This document shows, piece after piece, positions 14,251 to 23,820 of a DNA stretch of 32,064 bases. The notes beneath the pieces were generated by a model. It did no database searches. It saw only the letters and a list, made by a program, of their open reading frames with translations, and was not told the DNA's origin. This DNA is from Pseudomonadota bacterium (lineage in GTDB: Bacteria; Pseudomonadota; Alphaproteobacteria; JAGOMX01). The stretch lies in the NCBI GenBank assembly GCA_039714795.1, contig JBDLIP010000009.1, forward strand, positions 1 to 32,064, read 5' to 3'. Made by a program: the position numbers and the translations under genes. Within the stretch, counting starts at the first letter, position 1. Each line of letters begins with the position of its first letter.

Positions 14251-15726
14251 ATGCAACAATTAAATCAACGATTGCGTCAACAATTGCGCCAACAATTGCG
14301 CCAACAATTTATTGGGCCGGCAGCATGCAGGGTTTTAAAAATGGGACTGATGCTATCAGTGACGCTGACCATAACAGCAGCAGCCCCAGTTCATAGTAAA
14401 GGGGTCAGCAACAATCTCAAGGGATTTTTTAACTCACTTGGAACATCCAGCAACACCAGTAGACCAGGTGCTTACAAGGATCAATCGGCAGGGTTTTATA
14501 CCGGCGGCAGTTTGTTTGCCCGTAATACTGTGCATACGGCCCAATTGGCTTCGATGAGATTGCCTGATTATCGGGCTGGTTGTGGCGGTATTGATATGCA
14601 CTTTGGGGCGTTTTCGTTTATCAGTAGTAAGGAATTGGTCAAGGCACTGCGCACGTTAGGATCGAATATGGCCAGCTATGCTTTATTGCTAGCACTTGAA
14701 ACCATGTCGCCTCAGGTTAAAAACATCATCACCGAGCTGAATGATTTAGCCCAGAAAATCAATCAATCCAACATTAACTCCTGTGAACTTGCTGCCACCA
14801 CTTTAGGAGCCCTGTGGCCACAATCTGAAGTAGGTAATCGTCAGCTGTGTACGATGATCGGTTCCGATAGTAGATATGGGGGTTTTTCTGATTATGCCGC
14901 AGCACGTCAGGGGTGTGGAGCTGGCGGCAAACGCGACAGTGTGTTAAATGCCGGTCAAAATGATCCGCGCTTTGCCAAGATGCTAGGCAGTGAGTTTAAT
15001 CTGGCTTGGAATGCCATTCAGGAGAATGCCTTTTTAAGCCAGGACAGCAAGTTGGCAGAATTCTTTATGTCAATTTCAGGCACCATTATTTCTACCAGGC
15101 ACCAAGATGGCAGCTATCAGCTTCGAACCCATCCTTCGCTTGCCAACAGGGATAGCTTTCTCAATGCATTGCTGTATGGCGGAAAAGTTAAAGTTATTAG
15201 ATGCGCAAATAGCAAGGACAACAAGTGTTTGCAGGTTGTTGACGCTGAAATTACGATTACAGCAGAAACTTGTTTTGTCAGTCGGGTTAAATCATTTCTA
15301 CAATCAATTCAAAATAAGATTTATCAAGACGCGGCCTTAAGTAAATCAGAAAAAGACTTTTTGAATTCAACGCGCCTGCCTTTTTACAAGATCATTAATG
15401 TTGCAACCGCCTACCGTCGGGGCAGTTCCCCGGTAGATTTAATCGATTATAGCGAGTTGGGGGCAATTGATATTTTGTTTCAGTATTTGTCTGAAATTTT
15501 AGATCTGATCAACGAAAGTGCCGCGCACATTAGAGCAATTCAGGTTGACGATACCCAGATTCGCAAATTTCAAAAGGAGCTAAACGTTGCCCGGCAACGG
15601 GTGGTGCAAAAACGTATGGGAAGCTTTAAGCAAGTTGAACAGATTATCTCGATTACCAAAAAAACCGAGCTGCTGGAAAAGATGTTGGCTGCAAAATTAA
15701 GCACCATGTCTGAAATCGGAATATGA
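14251..15726 (+). CDS. traH: Pilus assembly protein TraH
   Basis: TraH (491 aa) is a periplasmic/outer-membrane-associated protein needed for pilus extension. After an atypical Gln/Arg-rich start and a hydrophobic export segment (about 30-50), the diagnostic block appears: YRAGCGGIDMHFGAFSFI, then ALLLALETMSPQVKNIITEL and QSNINSCELA. The C-terminal part is helical or coiled. The N-terminus contains 12-bp DNA repeats encoding LRQQ units, which give an unusually long charged n-region to the signal sequence. The RBS is AAAGGAG. Length is similar to F TraH (458 aa). Confidence 0.95.
   Translation: MQQLNQRLRQQLRQQLRQQFIGPAACRVLKMGLMLSVTLTITAAAPVHSKGVSNNLKGFFNSLGTSSNTSRPGAYKDQSAGFYTGGSLFARNTVHTAQLASMRLPDYRAGCGGIDMHFGAFSFISSKELVKALRTLGSNMASYALLLALETMSPQVKNIITELNDLAQKINQSNINSCELAATTLGALWPQSEVGNRQLCTMIGSDSRYGGFSDYAAARQGCGAGGKRDSVLNAGQNDPRFAKMLGSEFNLAWNAIQENAFLSQDSKLAEFFMSISGTIISTRHQDGSYQLRTHPSLANRDSFLNALLYGGKVKVIRCANSKDNKCLQVVDAEITITAETCFVSRVKSFLQSIQNKIYQDAALSKSEKDFLNSTRLPFYKIINVATAYRRGSSPVDLIDYSELGAIDILFQYLSEILDLINESAAHIRAIQVDDTQIRKFQKELNVARQRVVQKRMGSFKQVEQIISITKKTELLEKMLAAKLSTMSEIGI
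14266..14310 (+). repeat. 12-bp in-frame tandem repeats at the start of traH
   Basis: Three full copies of CAACAATTGCGY start at 14266 (one mismatch), 14278 and 14290, with a partial fourth at 14302. They encode the LRQQ-type units in the n-region of the TraH signal sequence. Confidence 0.85.
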
Positions 15727-15739
15727 AGAGGTATAGCAA

Positions 15740-18700
15740 ATGCAATACACGATAATCAGCTATGGCGCCGGAGAAATGTTGGAGATTGTTTTCAACGCCA
15801 TTACCACTTTGATCAACAGCAAAAGCGGTAGCCTTTACACGCCGCTTGTGCGGATAGGCTTGATGATCGGGTTGGTGTGGGCGACAATGTCGTTGATTTT
15901 GGGCAATTCAGCTAAGTTTTTCACTCAGTGGATGATTCCGTTTTTTTTGCTGCTTACCTTGTTTTTTGCTCCAACTTGCAAGCTGCATATTAAAGATCCC
16001 ACCACTGGTTTGCCTCCTTATACAGTCGACCATGTGCCCTGGGGCTTAGGGGCCTTTGCTGGCACCATTAGTCAAATCAGTAATACGGTGACCCAGAAGT
16101 TGGAATCGGTGTTTTCCCTGCCCAATGACCTGAAATATCACAAGACTGGCGCGGTATTAGCCTCTAACTTAATTGCTGAATCCAGACAGTTTCAAATCAC
16201 TAATGTGGATTTGCAAGAAACCATGCGTGAGTTTATCAACCAATGTGTGGTTTATGATGCCTTACTGGGCAATAAGTACACCATGCATGATTTACAAAAT
16301 TCAGATGATATTTGGGGATTGGTAACGGCAAACCCCTCACCAGCCCGCTCGTTTTTATTTAAGGAGCCAGGAGTTGGAGGAGTGGCTGCAATTTGTACTT
16401 GCAAAGAAGGAGTGGCTCGATTGCGCAAATATCTAAAAGTAGAAACCCAGTCAGCGTTTCAGATATTTGGCAACAAGATTTTTGGGGTTGAGCAACATAA
16501 AAGCAAAGGCAAAGGTCTGCTCAATCCTTCCAGGCAGCTGCAACAATATCTGCCGGTTTCCTACAACTACATGACCGGTATGGCCAAGAGTGCCGATGCA
16601 GTGATGCGGCAGCAAATGATGATTCACTCAGTGATTGACGGTATTGAGAGTAAATCAACGGCGCTTGGCAATGCGGCAAACTTTGCGGTTAAGCGTGCTT
16701 ATTTGCAGCAACGGGCCAATCAAGAGACTTTAGCAGGTGTTGCCGCTAAAAAGCTGATTGCCATGAAGAATGTAATGGAGGCACTTATTTATGTGGCTTT
16801 TATCTTGGTACTACCATTGTCCATGTTACCCATGGGCTGGAAATTTGTCGGACGTTGGCTGTGTTTATTGCTGTGGGTGCAGATGTGGCCGCCTTTGTAT
16901 GCGGCATTGAACTTCATTATGAATGTCGCCATCCAGTCGAAAGGCATCGGTGCGATTACCACCGGAAATGGGTCAGGGATTACCATTGCCAATTCTGTTG
17001 GCTTTGCCAACCTACATGCGGACATGGCAGCACAAGCTGGCTTTATGAGTCTTTCTGTTGGTGCGTTAGCTTATGCATTAGTTCGAGGTGGGGCTGCAAG
17101 TTTTGTGCATTTAGCTGGGCATTTAGGGGCGCCAGCAACGGCTGCTGCGGCCCGGGCTTCAGAGGATTTGCTTTCTGGCAATTACAGCTTTGGTAATGTA
17201 TCGCATGGTGTAATGCAAGCCAACAATCAGACCTTTGGTCAGCAGATGTTATCTCCTAGCTATAACTCTGGGGCCTTTATGCAAACTGATGGGGTTGTTA
17301 GCAGATCCACCAGCGCTGAAGGCGGGCATGTGGTAACGATTGCCAATTCCGGGCTGCGCAGTGCTGTGAACTATTCAAAATCCCTGAGTGATAGTTTGAC
17401 AACTCAGGCAACCCATGCCACGCAGTTGGGAGAGAGTCAATTACGAGCTTCAACAAAGGCTAAAGCTCAGGCCTATCGAACCGCCTATGATCTAAGTAAG
17501 TATCAAGGCAAGATGCAATCTTCAGGCGATTCGCATAGCCAAGCGCAATCTGGCACCAAAGCTCATTCCTATAATACGATCAGCAATGCCGTCAATAAAC
17601 TTGTCACAGATCATGGAATTTCTAAAGAAAAATCCATGGATTTGCTGTTTAACGCCTCTGCTTCTGTTGGCGCCAGTCTTGGCTTTGAGGTTTTTGGCAC
17701 TGGCAGTAAGGCCCAAGCTTCTGTTGGCGTTAGTGGCAATAGAGGCTACAGATCAGGCGATCGTAAATTATATTCAGAAGCTTTAGAGATGGCTAAACAG
17801 GCAAATTTCCAAAAAGCCCTGAGTGATACAGTAAACTATGCCAAAGATAATAAATATGCTGATTTATCCGACCAGGGCATGAAATATGTCAAATCCACCA
17901 ATGCTGCTTTGGATAAGTCTAAACAGTTGCGTGAAGAATCGAGTCTCAACTTGCAAAAATCTGAGTCCTACTCGAAAATGGCCGCACGCGTTAAACAGCA
18001 TTCAGGCAGTATTAACTCTAACTTGAATCAAGAATATTTCAACTGGCTGCAACGGCAATCCCTGGCAAATTCAACAGGTCCCATGGGTGTGCACGAGGCT
18101 GAAACGATCTTGCACTCCAGGCCAGATGTTGACCACAGTTATCAAACCAGATTTTTGGATGAAAAAATGCAGCAGATGCAATCTGCCATTGCCAAAGGAG
18201 GTAATTTCGTGAATTCCGAGCAACAGGTTGAAGAGCTGTTTAAGCAAAAAAGTCAGTGCATCCAGCAATTGGACCAAGAGGTTAGCCAAGGGGTGGAACA
18301 AGGGGTGGAACAAGGGTCAAATAAACCTTACGCCGACAAAGTCAAAGCAAAAGCAAGCAGCCAAGGATTTGGGGGTGATTTTAAAGTCTCAACAGCAACA
18401 AAAGAACTGGTAGACACAAAGGTCAGTGCGATTGAGTCTGAAGTTGCACAATATGCAGGTAATTTAACTGCAACTCAGCAAGCAGAGCGGCAAAAATTTG
18501 ACCAAAAAAGGGATAGTACAGATTTCACGCTTGGATTTGCTGCGTCAGAGCCAATGAAGACTCCATCGATCTTGGAGTCTACCAATAATATAGGTCATGC
18601 AGCGTTGCCTTCAAGCCCTCAGGTAGAGCTGCAAAGTAATAACGAAGATTTCCTAAAACTAAAATCAGCAACAAACAGCACTATGAAAAATGAAATATCG

Positions 18701-18784
18701 CAAGTGCATGATAAAATAGACGCCATCCAGGACCAGATGCTGCACGAGAAAAAATCAACAAAAATGAAACAACGGGGAAAATAG
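15740..18784 (+). CDS. traG: Mating-pair stabilisation / pilus protein TraG
   Basis: This 1014-residue inner-membrane protein has the TraG N-terminal domain: start 'YGAGEMLEIVFNAITTLIN', then transmembrane helices (about 33-56 and 65-80) and a second cluster of helices (about 345-400 and 430-460, with LPLSMLPMGWKFVGRWLCLL). A long, mostly helical, polar C-terminal region follows (about 500-1014). In F the C-terminal part acts in mating-pair stabilisation and entry exclusion. The C-terminal segment contains tandem 12-bp repeats (18287-18316, GVEQ units). Length is slightly above F TraG (938 aa). Confidence 0.94.
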   Translation: MQYTIISYGAGEMLEIVFNAITTLINSKSGSLYTPLVRIGLMIGLVWATMSLILGNSAKFFTQWMIPFFLLLTLFFAPTCKLHIKDPTTGLPPYTVDHVPWGLGAFAGTISQISNTVTQKLESVFSLPNDLKYHKTGAVLASNLIAESRQFQITNVDLQETMREFINQCVVYDALLGNKYTMHDLQNSDDIWGLVTANPSPARSFLFKEPGVGGVAAICTCKEGVARLRKYLKVETQSAFQIFGNKIFGVEQHKSKGKGLLNPSRQLQQYLPVSYNYMTGMAKSADAVMRQQMMIHSVIDGIESKSTALGNAANFAVKRAYLQQRANQETLAGVAAKKLIAMKNVMEALIYVAFILVLPLSMLPMGWKFVGRWLCLLLWVQMWPPLYAALNFIMNVAIQSKGIGAITTGNGSGITIANSVGFANLHADMAAQAGFMSLSVGALAYALVRGGAASFVHLAGHLGAPATAAAARASEDLLSGNYSFGNVSHGVMQANNQTFGQQMLSPSYNSGAFMQTDGVVSRSTSAEGGHVVTIANSGLRSAVNYSKSLSDSLTTQATHATQLGESQLRASTKAKAQAYRTAYDLSKYQGKMQSSGDSHSQAQSGTKAHSYNTISNAVNKLVTDHGISKEKSMDLLFNASASVGASLGFEVFGTGSKAQASVGVSGNRGYRSGDRKLYSEALEMAKQANFQKALSDTVNYAKDNKYADLSDQGMKYVKSTNAALDKSKQLREESSLNLQKSESYSKMAARVKQHSGSINSNLNQEYFNWLQRQSLANSTGPMGVHEAETILHSRPDVDHSYQTRFLDEKMQQMQSAIAKGGNFVNSEQQVEELFKQKSQCIQQLDQEVSQGVEQGVEQGSNKPYADKVKAKASSQGFGGDFKVSTATKELVDTKVSAIESEVAQYAGNLTATQQAERQKFDQKRDSTDFTLGFAASEPMKTPSILESTNNIGHAALPSSPQVELQSNNEDFLKLKSATNSTMKNEISQVHDKIDAIQDQMLHEKKSTKMKQRGK

Positions 18785-18826
18785 TAAAAAACATTAAAAG
18801 GATCATCAAAGTAAGGGCATAATTAA

Positions 18827-20620
18827 ATGGCAGCAACAAGTAACTTCACCCGAGGCGGTCAGATCTCAATGCATCGTTTGCGGATGTTTCAGCAGATCTC
18901 GATGACAGCGCTGATGATAGCCTTAGTGGTTGGGTTGACTTTCTTCTGCGCTAAAAGCGCAGTGAGCATTAACAGTTACGACTGGTATTTGTTAAAAGAA
19001 TACCTGTGGGCAGATTTAACTGTTTCTATGAGTCCCCGTAATAGAGGCAGAGTTATCCAAGATTTTGAATATGCAAATGGCTACAGAGTTAAGGCACGCT
19101 CCCTGGATATCGTCAACAACCCGCATATTAAAAAACGTGTCTCCCAGGTTCAAGCCACTTTGTATCAGACGATGCTATTAAGCAGTCTTTTAAGCTTGAT
19201 TGTTTTGTTGATAGCAATTGTGTACTTTGTATTCAGAGGCAGGGTGCAGTTTAAAAATAAGCTCAAGCGTGGTGGGGCCATGGTTTCTGTAAAGCAACTG
19301 GCAGCCCTCCTAAAAAGCAGTGATTCGGCGTCTTGCCTTTGTCTTGATGATCTACCCCTGGTAAAAGATAAAGAAACCTCACATTTGCTCATAATGGGCA
19401 GCACTGGCTCAGGCAAAAGTAATTGTCTATATTCGTTATTGCCACAAATTCGCAAATTAGGTCAAAAAGCTGTTGTGGTCGATCTCACCGGGGATTTAGT
19501 AGCACGCTATTATCGAAAAGATCAAGACTTGATTCTCAATCCCTTTGATGAGCGATCTCTAGCCTGGCACCCTTGGGCAGAATGTAAAATAGCATCAGAT
19601 TACGATAGTATGGCCGATGCCTTTATTGGCAGTAATCCCAATGCCTATGATCCATTTTGGGAGATGGCAAGCAAGACAGTGTTTGCCTCTGCCTTAAAGT
19701 GTTTGGCCAATAAACCATCAACCTCAGGGCTTTTTGAGAAATTAGCCACAGTTCCGCTTGTAGAACTTGCATCATTCTTAGAAGGGACCAAGGCCGCTGC
19801 CTTAACCGACTCCAAGGGAGAAAAAACCACTCTATCAATTCGTGCCTCTCTGGTGGCACGAGTTAGCGTACTTGAATATTTAAAAGACACGCAAGAGTCG
19901 TTTTCAATCAAACAGTGGATTCAAAAAGAACAAAATGATCAATGGTTGTTTTTAACCGCTATGCCGCCACAACGAGAATCCCTAAGACCGCTGCTGTCAA
20001 CCTGGATGGATACAGCAATTCAAGGCTTAATGGCCATGCCGCCCGATTACCAGCGCAGGGTTTGGTTTGTAATCGATGAGTTGCCGGCCTTGCAAAAACT
20101 ACCCTCTCTCGGCAAAGCTCTAGCAGAACTGCGCAAATACGGTGGCTGCATCCTGGCTGGCATCCAAGATATTCCGCAAATTAAAGACATTTACGGTAAT
20201 AACGGGGCGCAAACCATTTTGAACCAGTGCAATACCAAGGTATTTTTTCGTTCAACTGACCCTGAGACTTGTCGGTATATCTCCCAAGCCCTGGGGGAAA
20301 GAGAACAAATTGAAACTTCTGAAAATCTTTCCTATGGCGCTAACACCACCCGAGATGGGGTATCTCTTAGTGAAACAAAACGGGTTGAATCTATTGTCCT
20401 GCCAACTGAGGTATCGCAATTGCAAGATTTGCAGTGTTATATCAAATTGCCGGGAGATCTGCCGATCACCCAACTACAGATGACGTTTAAAAAAGCAGAG
20501 AAGGAAGCAGAAGAGGAAGCAGGGAAGAAAGTAGAGGAGGAGGAGAAGAAAGTAGAGGAGAAAGCAGACAAAAAAACAGAGCAGGAAGAAGGTCTCAAGG
20601 AAGAAAAAACAAGGAATTAA
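18827..20620 (+). CDS. traD: Type IV coupling protein TraD
   Basis: TraD (597 aa) is the VirD4-type ATPase that brings the relaxase-DNA complex to the channel. Two transmembrane helices lie near residues 22-45 and 105-132. The ATPase has Walker A GSTGSGKS (191-198) and Walker B VWFVIDELPALQKL (Asp417/Glu418). Other family blocks are FWEMASKTVFASALKCL, GGCILAGIQDIPQIKDIYG and the late VFFRSTDPETCRYIS. The C-terminus is a highly charged Glu/Lys tail (from about residue 557) of short imperfect repeats. It replaces the extended tail of F TraD (717 aa) that docks the relaxosome protein TraM, and no traM is visible here. It follows traG by 42 bp and ends the operon. Confidence 0.95.
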   Translation: MAATSNFTRGGQISMHRLRMFQQISMTALMIALVVGLTFFCAKSAVSINSYDWYLLKEYLWADLTVSMSPRNRGRVIQDFEYANGYRVKARSLDIVNNPHIKKRVSQVQATLYQTMLLSSLLSLIVLLIAIVYFVFRGRVQFKNKLKRGGAMVSVKQLAALLKSSDSASCLCLDDLPLVKDKETSHLLIMGSTGSGKSNCLYSLLPQIRKLGQKAVVVDLTGDLVARYYRKDQDLILNPFDERSLAWHPWAECKIASDYDSMADAFIGSNPNAYDPFWEMASKTVFASALKCLANKPSTSGLFEKLATVPLVELASFLEGTKAAALTDSKGEKTTLSIRASLVARVSVLEYLKDTQESFSIKQWIQKEQNDQWLFLTAMPPQRESLRPLLSTWMDTAIQGLMAMPPDYQRRVWFVIDELPALQKLPSLGKALAELRKYGGCILAGIQDIPQIKDIYGNNGAQTILNQCNTKVFFRSTDPETCRYISQALGEREQIETSENLSYGANTTRDGVSLSETKRVESIVLPTEVSQLQDLQCYIKLPGDLPITQLQMTFKKAEKEAEEEAGKKVEEEEKKVEEKADKKTEQEEGLKEEKTRN

Positions 20621-20649
20621 GCAGCGATTAGACTGTCGGGCCTTGATGA

Positions 20650-20967
20650 TCAATGCCGGGTAGGCGTGTCGTTTGGATCATAAGCCTCTATAAGCTCAAG
20701 TTCACAATCATACTCTTGCAGTACTTGCTGCATATCGTATTTGGATTGCAAATTGAGCCAAAACTGTGGCGTATTACCAAAGAATTTTGCCAGACGAAGC
20801 GCAGTGTTTACAGATATCGACCGCTTTTCATTCACAATATCGTTAATCCGGATAGGTGGCACCCGCAAACTCTTGGCCAATGCATAAGCAGTCAAACCCA
20901 TTGGCACAAGAAATTCTTCCCTTAAAATCTCACCGGGGTGTATCTTCCATGGTTGTCTTTCAATCAT
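20650..20967 (-). CDS. higA: HigA-type antitoxin (XRE/HTH)
   Basis: This 105-residue DNA-binding antitoxin has the HigA signature IHPGEILREEFLVPMGLTAY, followed by the helix-turn-helix (LAKSLRVPPIRINDIVNEKR) and NTALRLAKFFGNTPQFWLNL. It should neutralise the upstream HigB and repress the operon. I chose ATG 20967 because GGAGG lies 7 bp upstream; a longer ORF begins at 21015 but has no support. It is transcribed after higB and converges on traD. The last base of the TA pair is 30 bp from the traD stop. Confidence 0.93.
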   Translation of the reverse strand: MIERQPWKIHPGEILREEFLVPMGLTAYALAKSLRVPPIRINDIVNEKRSISVNTALRLAKFFGNTPQFWLNLQSKYDMQQVLQEYDCELELIEAYDPNDTPTRH

Positions 20968-21011
20968 TTTCTTTCCTCCATTATAAGTGATAATCATTAA
21001 GTGATAATCAT

Positions 21012-21293
21012 TCAATGATAATCCACAATTTCTACTTCAAACGCATCCTGGCCTTGCCAGACAAAACAAATACGCCATTGCTTATTGATGCGTATACTCC
21101 ACTGGCCTTTTCTATTACCACATAAAGGCTCGAGATTATTAGCAGGCGGACATCTAAGATCGCCAACTTCACAAGCGCTATCGATCATTAACAATTTTCT
21201 AAGCGCCACTCCTAAAATTGTATTGGGAACCCTTCTGGAACGCCCAGATTCCCATAACTTTTCTGTTTCTCGGCACTTAAAGCTCTTGATCAT
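21012..21293 (-). CDS. higB: HigB-type toxin (RelE fold, mRNA interferase)
   Basis: This 93-residue toxin matches the HigB/plasmid-maintenance-killer family: start MIKSFKCRETEKLWESG, then RKLLMIDSACEVGDLRCPP, and the C-terminal strands GQWSIRINKQWRICFVW and EVEIVDYH. The family cleaves mRNA on the ribosome. Toxin-before-antitoxin order is normal for higBA. The predicted transcription start falls on or next to its ATG, so the mRNA may be leaderless. The TA pair probably stabilises the element or the cargo region. Confidence 0.93.
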   Translation of the reverse strand: MIKSFKCRETEKLWESGRSRRVPNTILGVALRKLLMIDSACEVGDLRCPPANNLEPLCGNRKGQWSIRINKQWRICFVWQGQDAFEVEIVDYH

Positions 21294-21299
21294 GGTTTT

Positions 21300-21328
21300 A
21301 TAGTAACGTGTTTCGTTAATAATGTCAA
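21300..21328 (-). promoter_or_regulatory. higBA promoter with overlapping operator dyad
   Basis: On the minus strand, TTGACA (21328-21323) and TACTAT (21305-21300) are 17 bp apart. The expected +1 is near 21293, the A of the higB ATG. An inverted repeat TAACG/CGTTA (21304-21308 with 21314-21318) lies across the spacer and the edge of the -10 box. Another CGTTA half-site is at 21330-21334. This is the expected place for HigA autorepression. Confidence 0.65.
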
Positions 21329-21624
21329 GCGTTAATTACGTAGTCTGAAGTTTCATGCGAAGCTTTTCAGGATTTTTCTTTCGTTATGCACAACTCTCGA
21401 TGCATATGAATTTTTATCTGTGATGGTAAAATTATGAGATACCTCAGTTATTATTTTTTCTATCGATTTTTCAATGAACTCTTCATGAAAGCTTAAACAA
21501 GCACTTTAACAGTGTGTTATTGATTCTACTCTGCATCTGGCTTGCATATTGATCTTTACAAGTTTATGATCCCCTTCGTTAGGAGCCATTGAGGCTCAAA
21601 AATCAACAAAGAAGAGGATAAATC
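21329..21624. other. AT-rich intergenic region between higBA and the patatin gene
   Basis: No ORF with convincing signals is seen. A short inverted repeat GAGCC/GGCTC lies near 21582-21596. A promoter candidate for the phospholipase gene is at 21542-21570. The rest is AT-rich without recognisable elements. Confidence 0.5.
21542..21570 (+). promoter_or_regulatory. Candidate promoter for the patatin-LRR gene
   Basis: TTGCAT (21542-21547) and TATGAT (21565-21570) are 17 bp apart. The -10 matches consensus at five of six positions and the -35 at only three. It lies 54 bp before the phospholipase start. Moderate to weak evidence. Confidence 0.4.
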
Positions 21625-23721
21625 ATGATCTCAACCAACAAACGATTTTTTAACACAATTTTTTTCTTGGCAACGATCTGTTTTGTTTTCTTGGGAAATG
21701 CTGGTCATGGATCAATGCAGCAAGAAGATTTAGGCACCCAGCCCCCAGGTATCCGGACAACGCAAACTAATGTACAAGCACTTTTGGCACCAAGCGCGAG
21801 AGGTTTTTCGGTGCCACAAGGGGATGTCATCCAGCACCTACAAAGTTTTGCTTTAGACCCATCACTTGCCCAGGAACTCTGGCAAACCAGCCAAATTGCT
21901 TTTACCAGTCAATCAGCGCTTGATCCCTTTCGTTTGGCCAGTAATGAACCTTTCTTTATAGCCCGGGGTATTTGGCAAGCGCGTCAGCAGGAAAGCCTGC
22001 AACCAGAAGGTTCCCCTCTTTCCTGGCGCATGTTGCTGTCTTGTACTTTGAGCAACCATCTGAAGCTCTCCAAGCTGACCATCGATGCCAAGAACTGGCA
22101 ACGTTTGAGTATCCTGGCCCAAAGCAATCCCTATTTTTGTGAGCTGAATTGCTTTCAAGTTGCAATTGACCAAGATGCCTTGTCTGCTATTGCGCAAATT
22201 GGCCAGCTGCAAGAACTTGTGCTTGAAGAAGCTGGAGTTACGAATGCGATGTTATCGGTTCTTGTCTCGCATCCTTCTTTAAGCAAACTCTTGCTTTGGA
22301 AAAACAAGATTAGTTACACCGGTGTGAAAGATCTTGCACAAAACCATAATTTAAAGGAGCTGGGACTTTACAAAAATCCCATAGGAGATGAGGCAGCACA
22401 ACTCCTGGCCCAACATCCCGCCCTTGAGATTTTAGACCTACGTGAATGTGGCATTGGTGATCCAGGAGCCATAGCTTTAAGCAACAACAAAATTCTCAAA
22501 TCCCTACGCCTGCGTTATAACAACATTACCGATCAGGGTGCCCAAGCCTTTGTTGCCAACCATCACCTGACACATCTCGAGGTATCCCGCAATCACGTTT
22601 CTGAAGAGCTGGTGTATAACTTAGAGAACTTAATGCCCAGTAATGGTTACCTGCAACTTTACAATGGATTGGGCAGCAAACACGCCCGGACCCTTGGAAA
22701 GTTTCCGCAAAAAGATCGCATCCGTATTTTATCAATTGACGGGGGTGGCATTCGCGGTCTATTGCCGGCTCTTGTTTTAAAACATATTGCAGATCAGCTA
22801 AATAGTAGATTCTATCAACCCTCAAAGCCGGGATTTCATTTCGCGCAGCACCTAGACATGATGGCTGGCACCTCCACCGGGGGACTAATTAGTTTAGCTC
22901 TTGCAGCCCCTGGAGAAAGGGGGCAACCAAAATTTATTCCAGATACGCTTGTTGATCTGTACCAAAATAGAGGTTCAGACATCTTTCCAGCCACCTGGTC
23001 GTTAATTCGGCGCTTGGCAAAATCACAATATGACCCCAGCACCTTGGAAAAAGAATTGCAGGCGTATTTTGCTGATCTCAAACTGAGTTCTTGCCTGTGT
23101 CATACCTTGATCACAGCTTTTGATTTGGAGCGTAATGTACCGCACTTGTTTGATAGCAAACAAGCCTGTAGAGACGAAAGGCAGAACTTTGCAATTTGCG
23201 GGGCAGCTCGAGCCACTTCTGCGGCACCGACTTATTTTCCTGCGGCTCGCATTCAAAACCAGTTAGGGGAAGATTATACCTTAGTTGATGGCGGTATTTA
23301 TGCTAACAATCCCACCTTACTAGCTCTCAAACTTGCCAAACAACTTTATCCACAAGCAAAACAATATCAGGTAATTTCTTTAGGCACAGGGGCTTGTATA
23401 AATAGAGGTGCATACAGCAACCTTAGTGATGCGGGGTTAATTGGTTGGGGCACGAACATTGCCGGGACTTTGATGAGCAATATGTTGCATTATACCGAAA
23501 CCTTGCTTGAGCAGGAAATCAAAGCTGATCCGCGCATTTGCTACACTCGTATCCAGCCGCAGCTCACAGAGTCAGAAACAGCTATGGATAACGTAAAATC
23601 GAGCAACATTAAAAATCTGACCCTTGCAGCTGAGGCCACCATTGCCAAGCATCAATCAGAGTTGGCGGCTATTATTGCTGACTTTGCGCAAGATTATGAA
23701 AGGAGCGTGCAGTACGGTTAA
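21625..23721 (+). CDS. Exported LRR-patatin phospholipase, candidate effector
   Basis: This 698-residue protein has three parts. An N-terminal Sec signal-like segment spans about 6-27 (FFNTIFFLATICFVFLGNAG). Leucine-rich repeats at about 195-340 are of the ribonuclease-inhibitor/GALA type (LKELGLYKNPIGDEAAQLLA, LEILDLRECGIGDPGAIAL). The patatin domain at about 366-690 has the oxyanion loop DGGGIRG (372-378), nucleophile Ser417 in GTSTGG, and catalytic Asp555 in VDGG. All catalytic elements are present, so it is probably an active acyl hydrolase on phospholipids, as for ExoU/patatin-type effectors. RBS AAGAGG, ATG 21625. It follows the TA pair and precedes another exported LRR protein. Delivery to a host is inference; a self-acting or periplasmic lipase is possible. 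Confidence 0.88.
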   Translation: MISTNKRFFNTIFFLATICFVFLGNAGHGSMQQEDLGTQPPGIRTTQTNVQALLAPSARGFSVPQGDVIQHLQSFALDPSLAQELWQTSQIAFTSQSALDPFRLASNEPFFIARGIWQARQQESLQPEGSPLSWRMLLSCTLSNHLKLSKLTIDAKNWQRLSILAQSNPYFCELNCFQVAIDQDALSAIAQIGQLQELVLEEAGVTNAMLSVLVSHPSLSKLLLWKNKISYTGVKDLAQNHNLKELGLYKNPIGDEAAQLLAQHPALEILDLRECGIGDPGAIALSNNKILKSLRLRYNNITDQGAQAFVANHHLTHLEVSRNHVSEELVYNLENLMPSNGYLQLYNGLGSKHARTLGKFPQKDRIRILSIDGGGIRGLLPALVLKHIADQLNSRFYQPSKPGFHFAQHLDMMAGTSTGGLISLALAAPGERGQPKFIPDTLVDLYQNRGSDIFPATWSLIRRLAKSQYDPSTLEKELQAYFADLKLSSCLCHTLITAFDLERNVPHLFDSKQACRDERQNFAICGAARATSAAPTYFPAARIQNQLGEDYTLVDGGIYANNPTLLALKLAKQLYPQAKQYQVISLGTGACINRGAYSNLSDAGLIGWGTNIAGTLMSNMLHYTETLLEQEIKADPRICYTRIQPQLTESETAMDNVKSSNIKNLTLAAEATIAKHQSELAAIIADFAQDYERSVQYG

Positions 23722-23820
23722 CGCAGGCGTGTACTAACCCGGTAATTTAGAAGCTAGGGCAAAATCCGCTGACCACACATGACGGATAGAGGCCACGTTA
23801 TCAAACAAAGGAAACAGTCT

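Noticed and set aside
20968-21015. Longer HigA start
   Set aside because: The extra codons include the GGAGG RBS itself; the ATG at 20967 is properly spaced and begins the family motif.
23779-23820. Upstream start for the giant LRR protein
   Set aside because: No RBS, and it would put 14 polar residues before a clear signal peptide; AAAGGA precedes the ATG at 23821.
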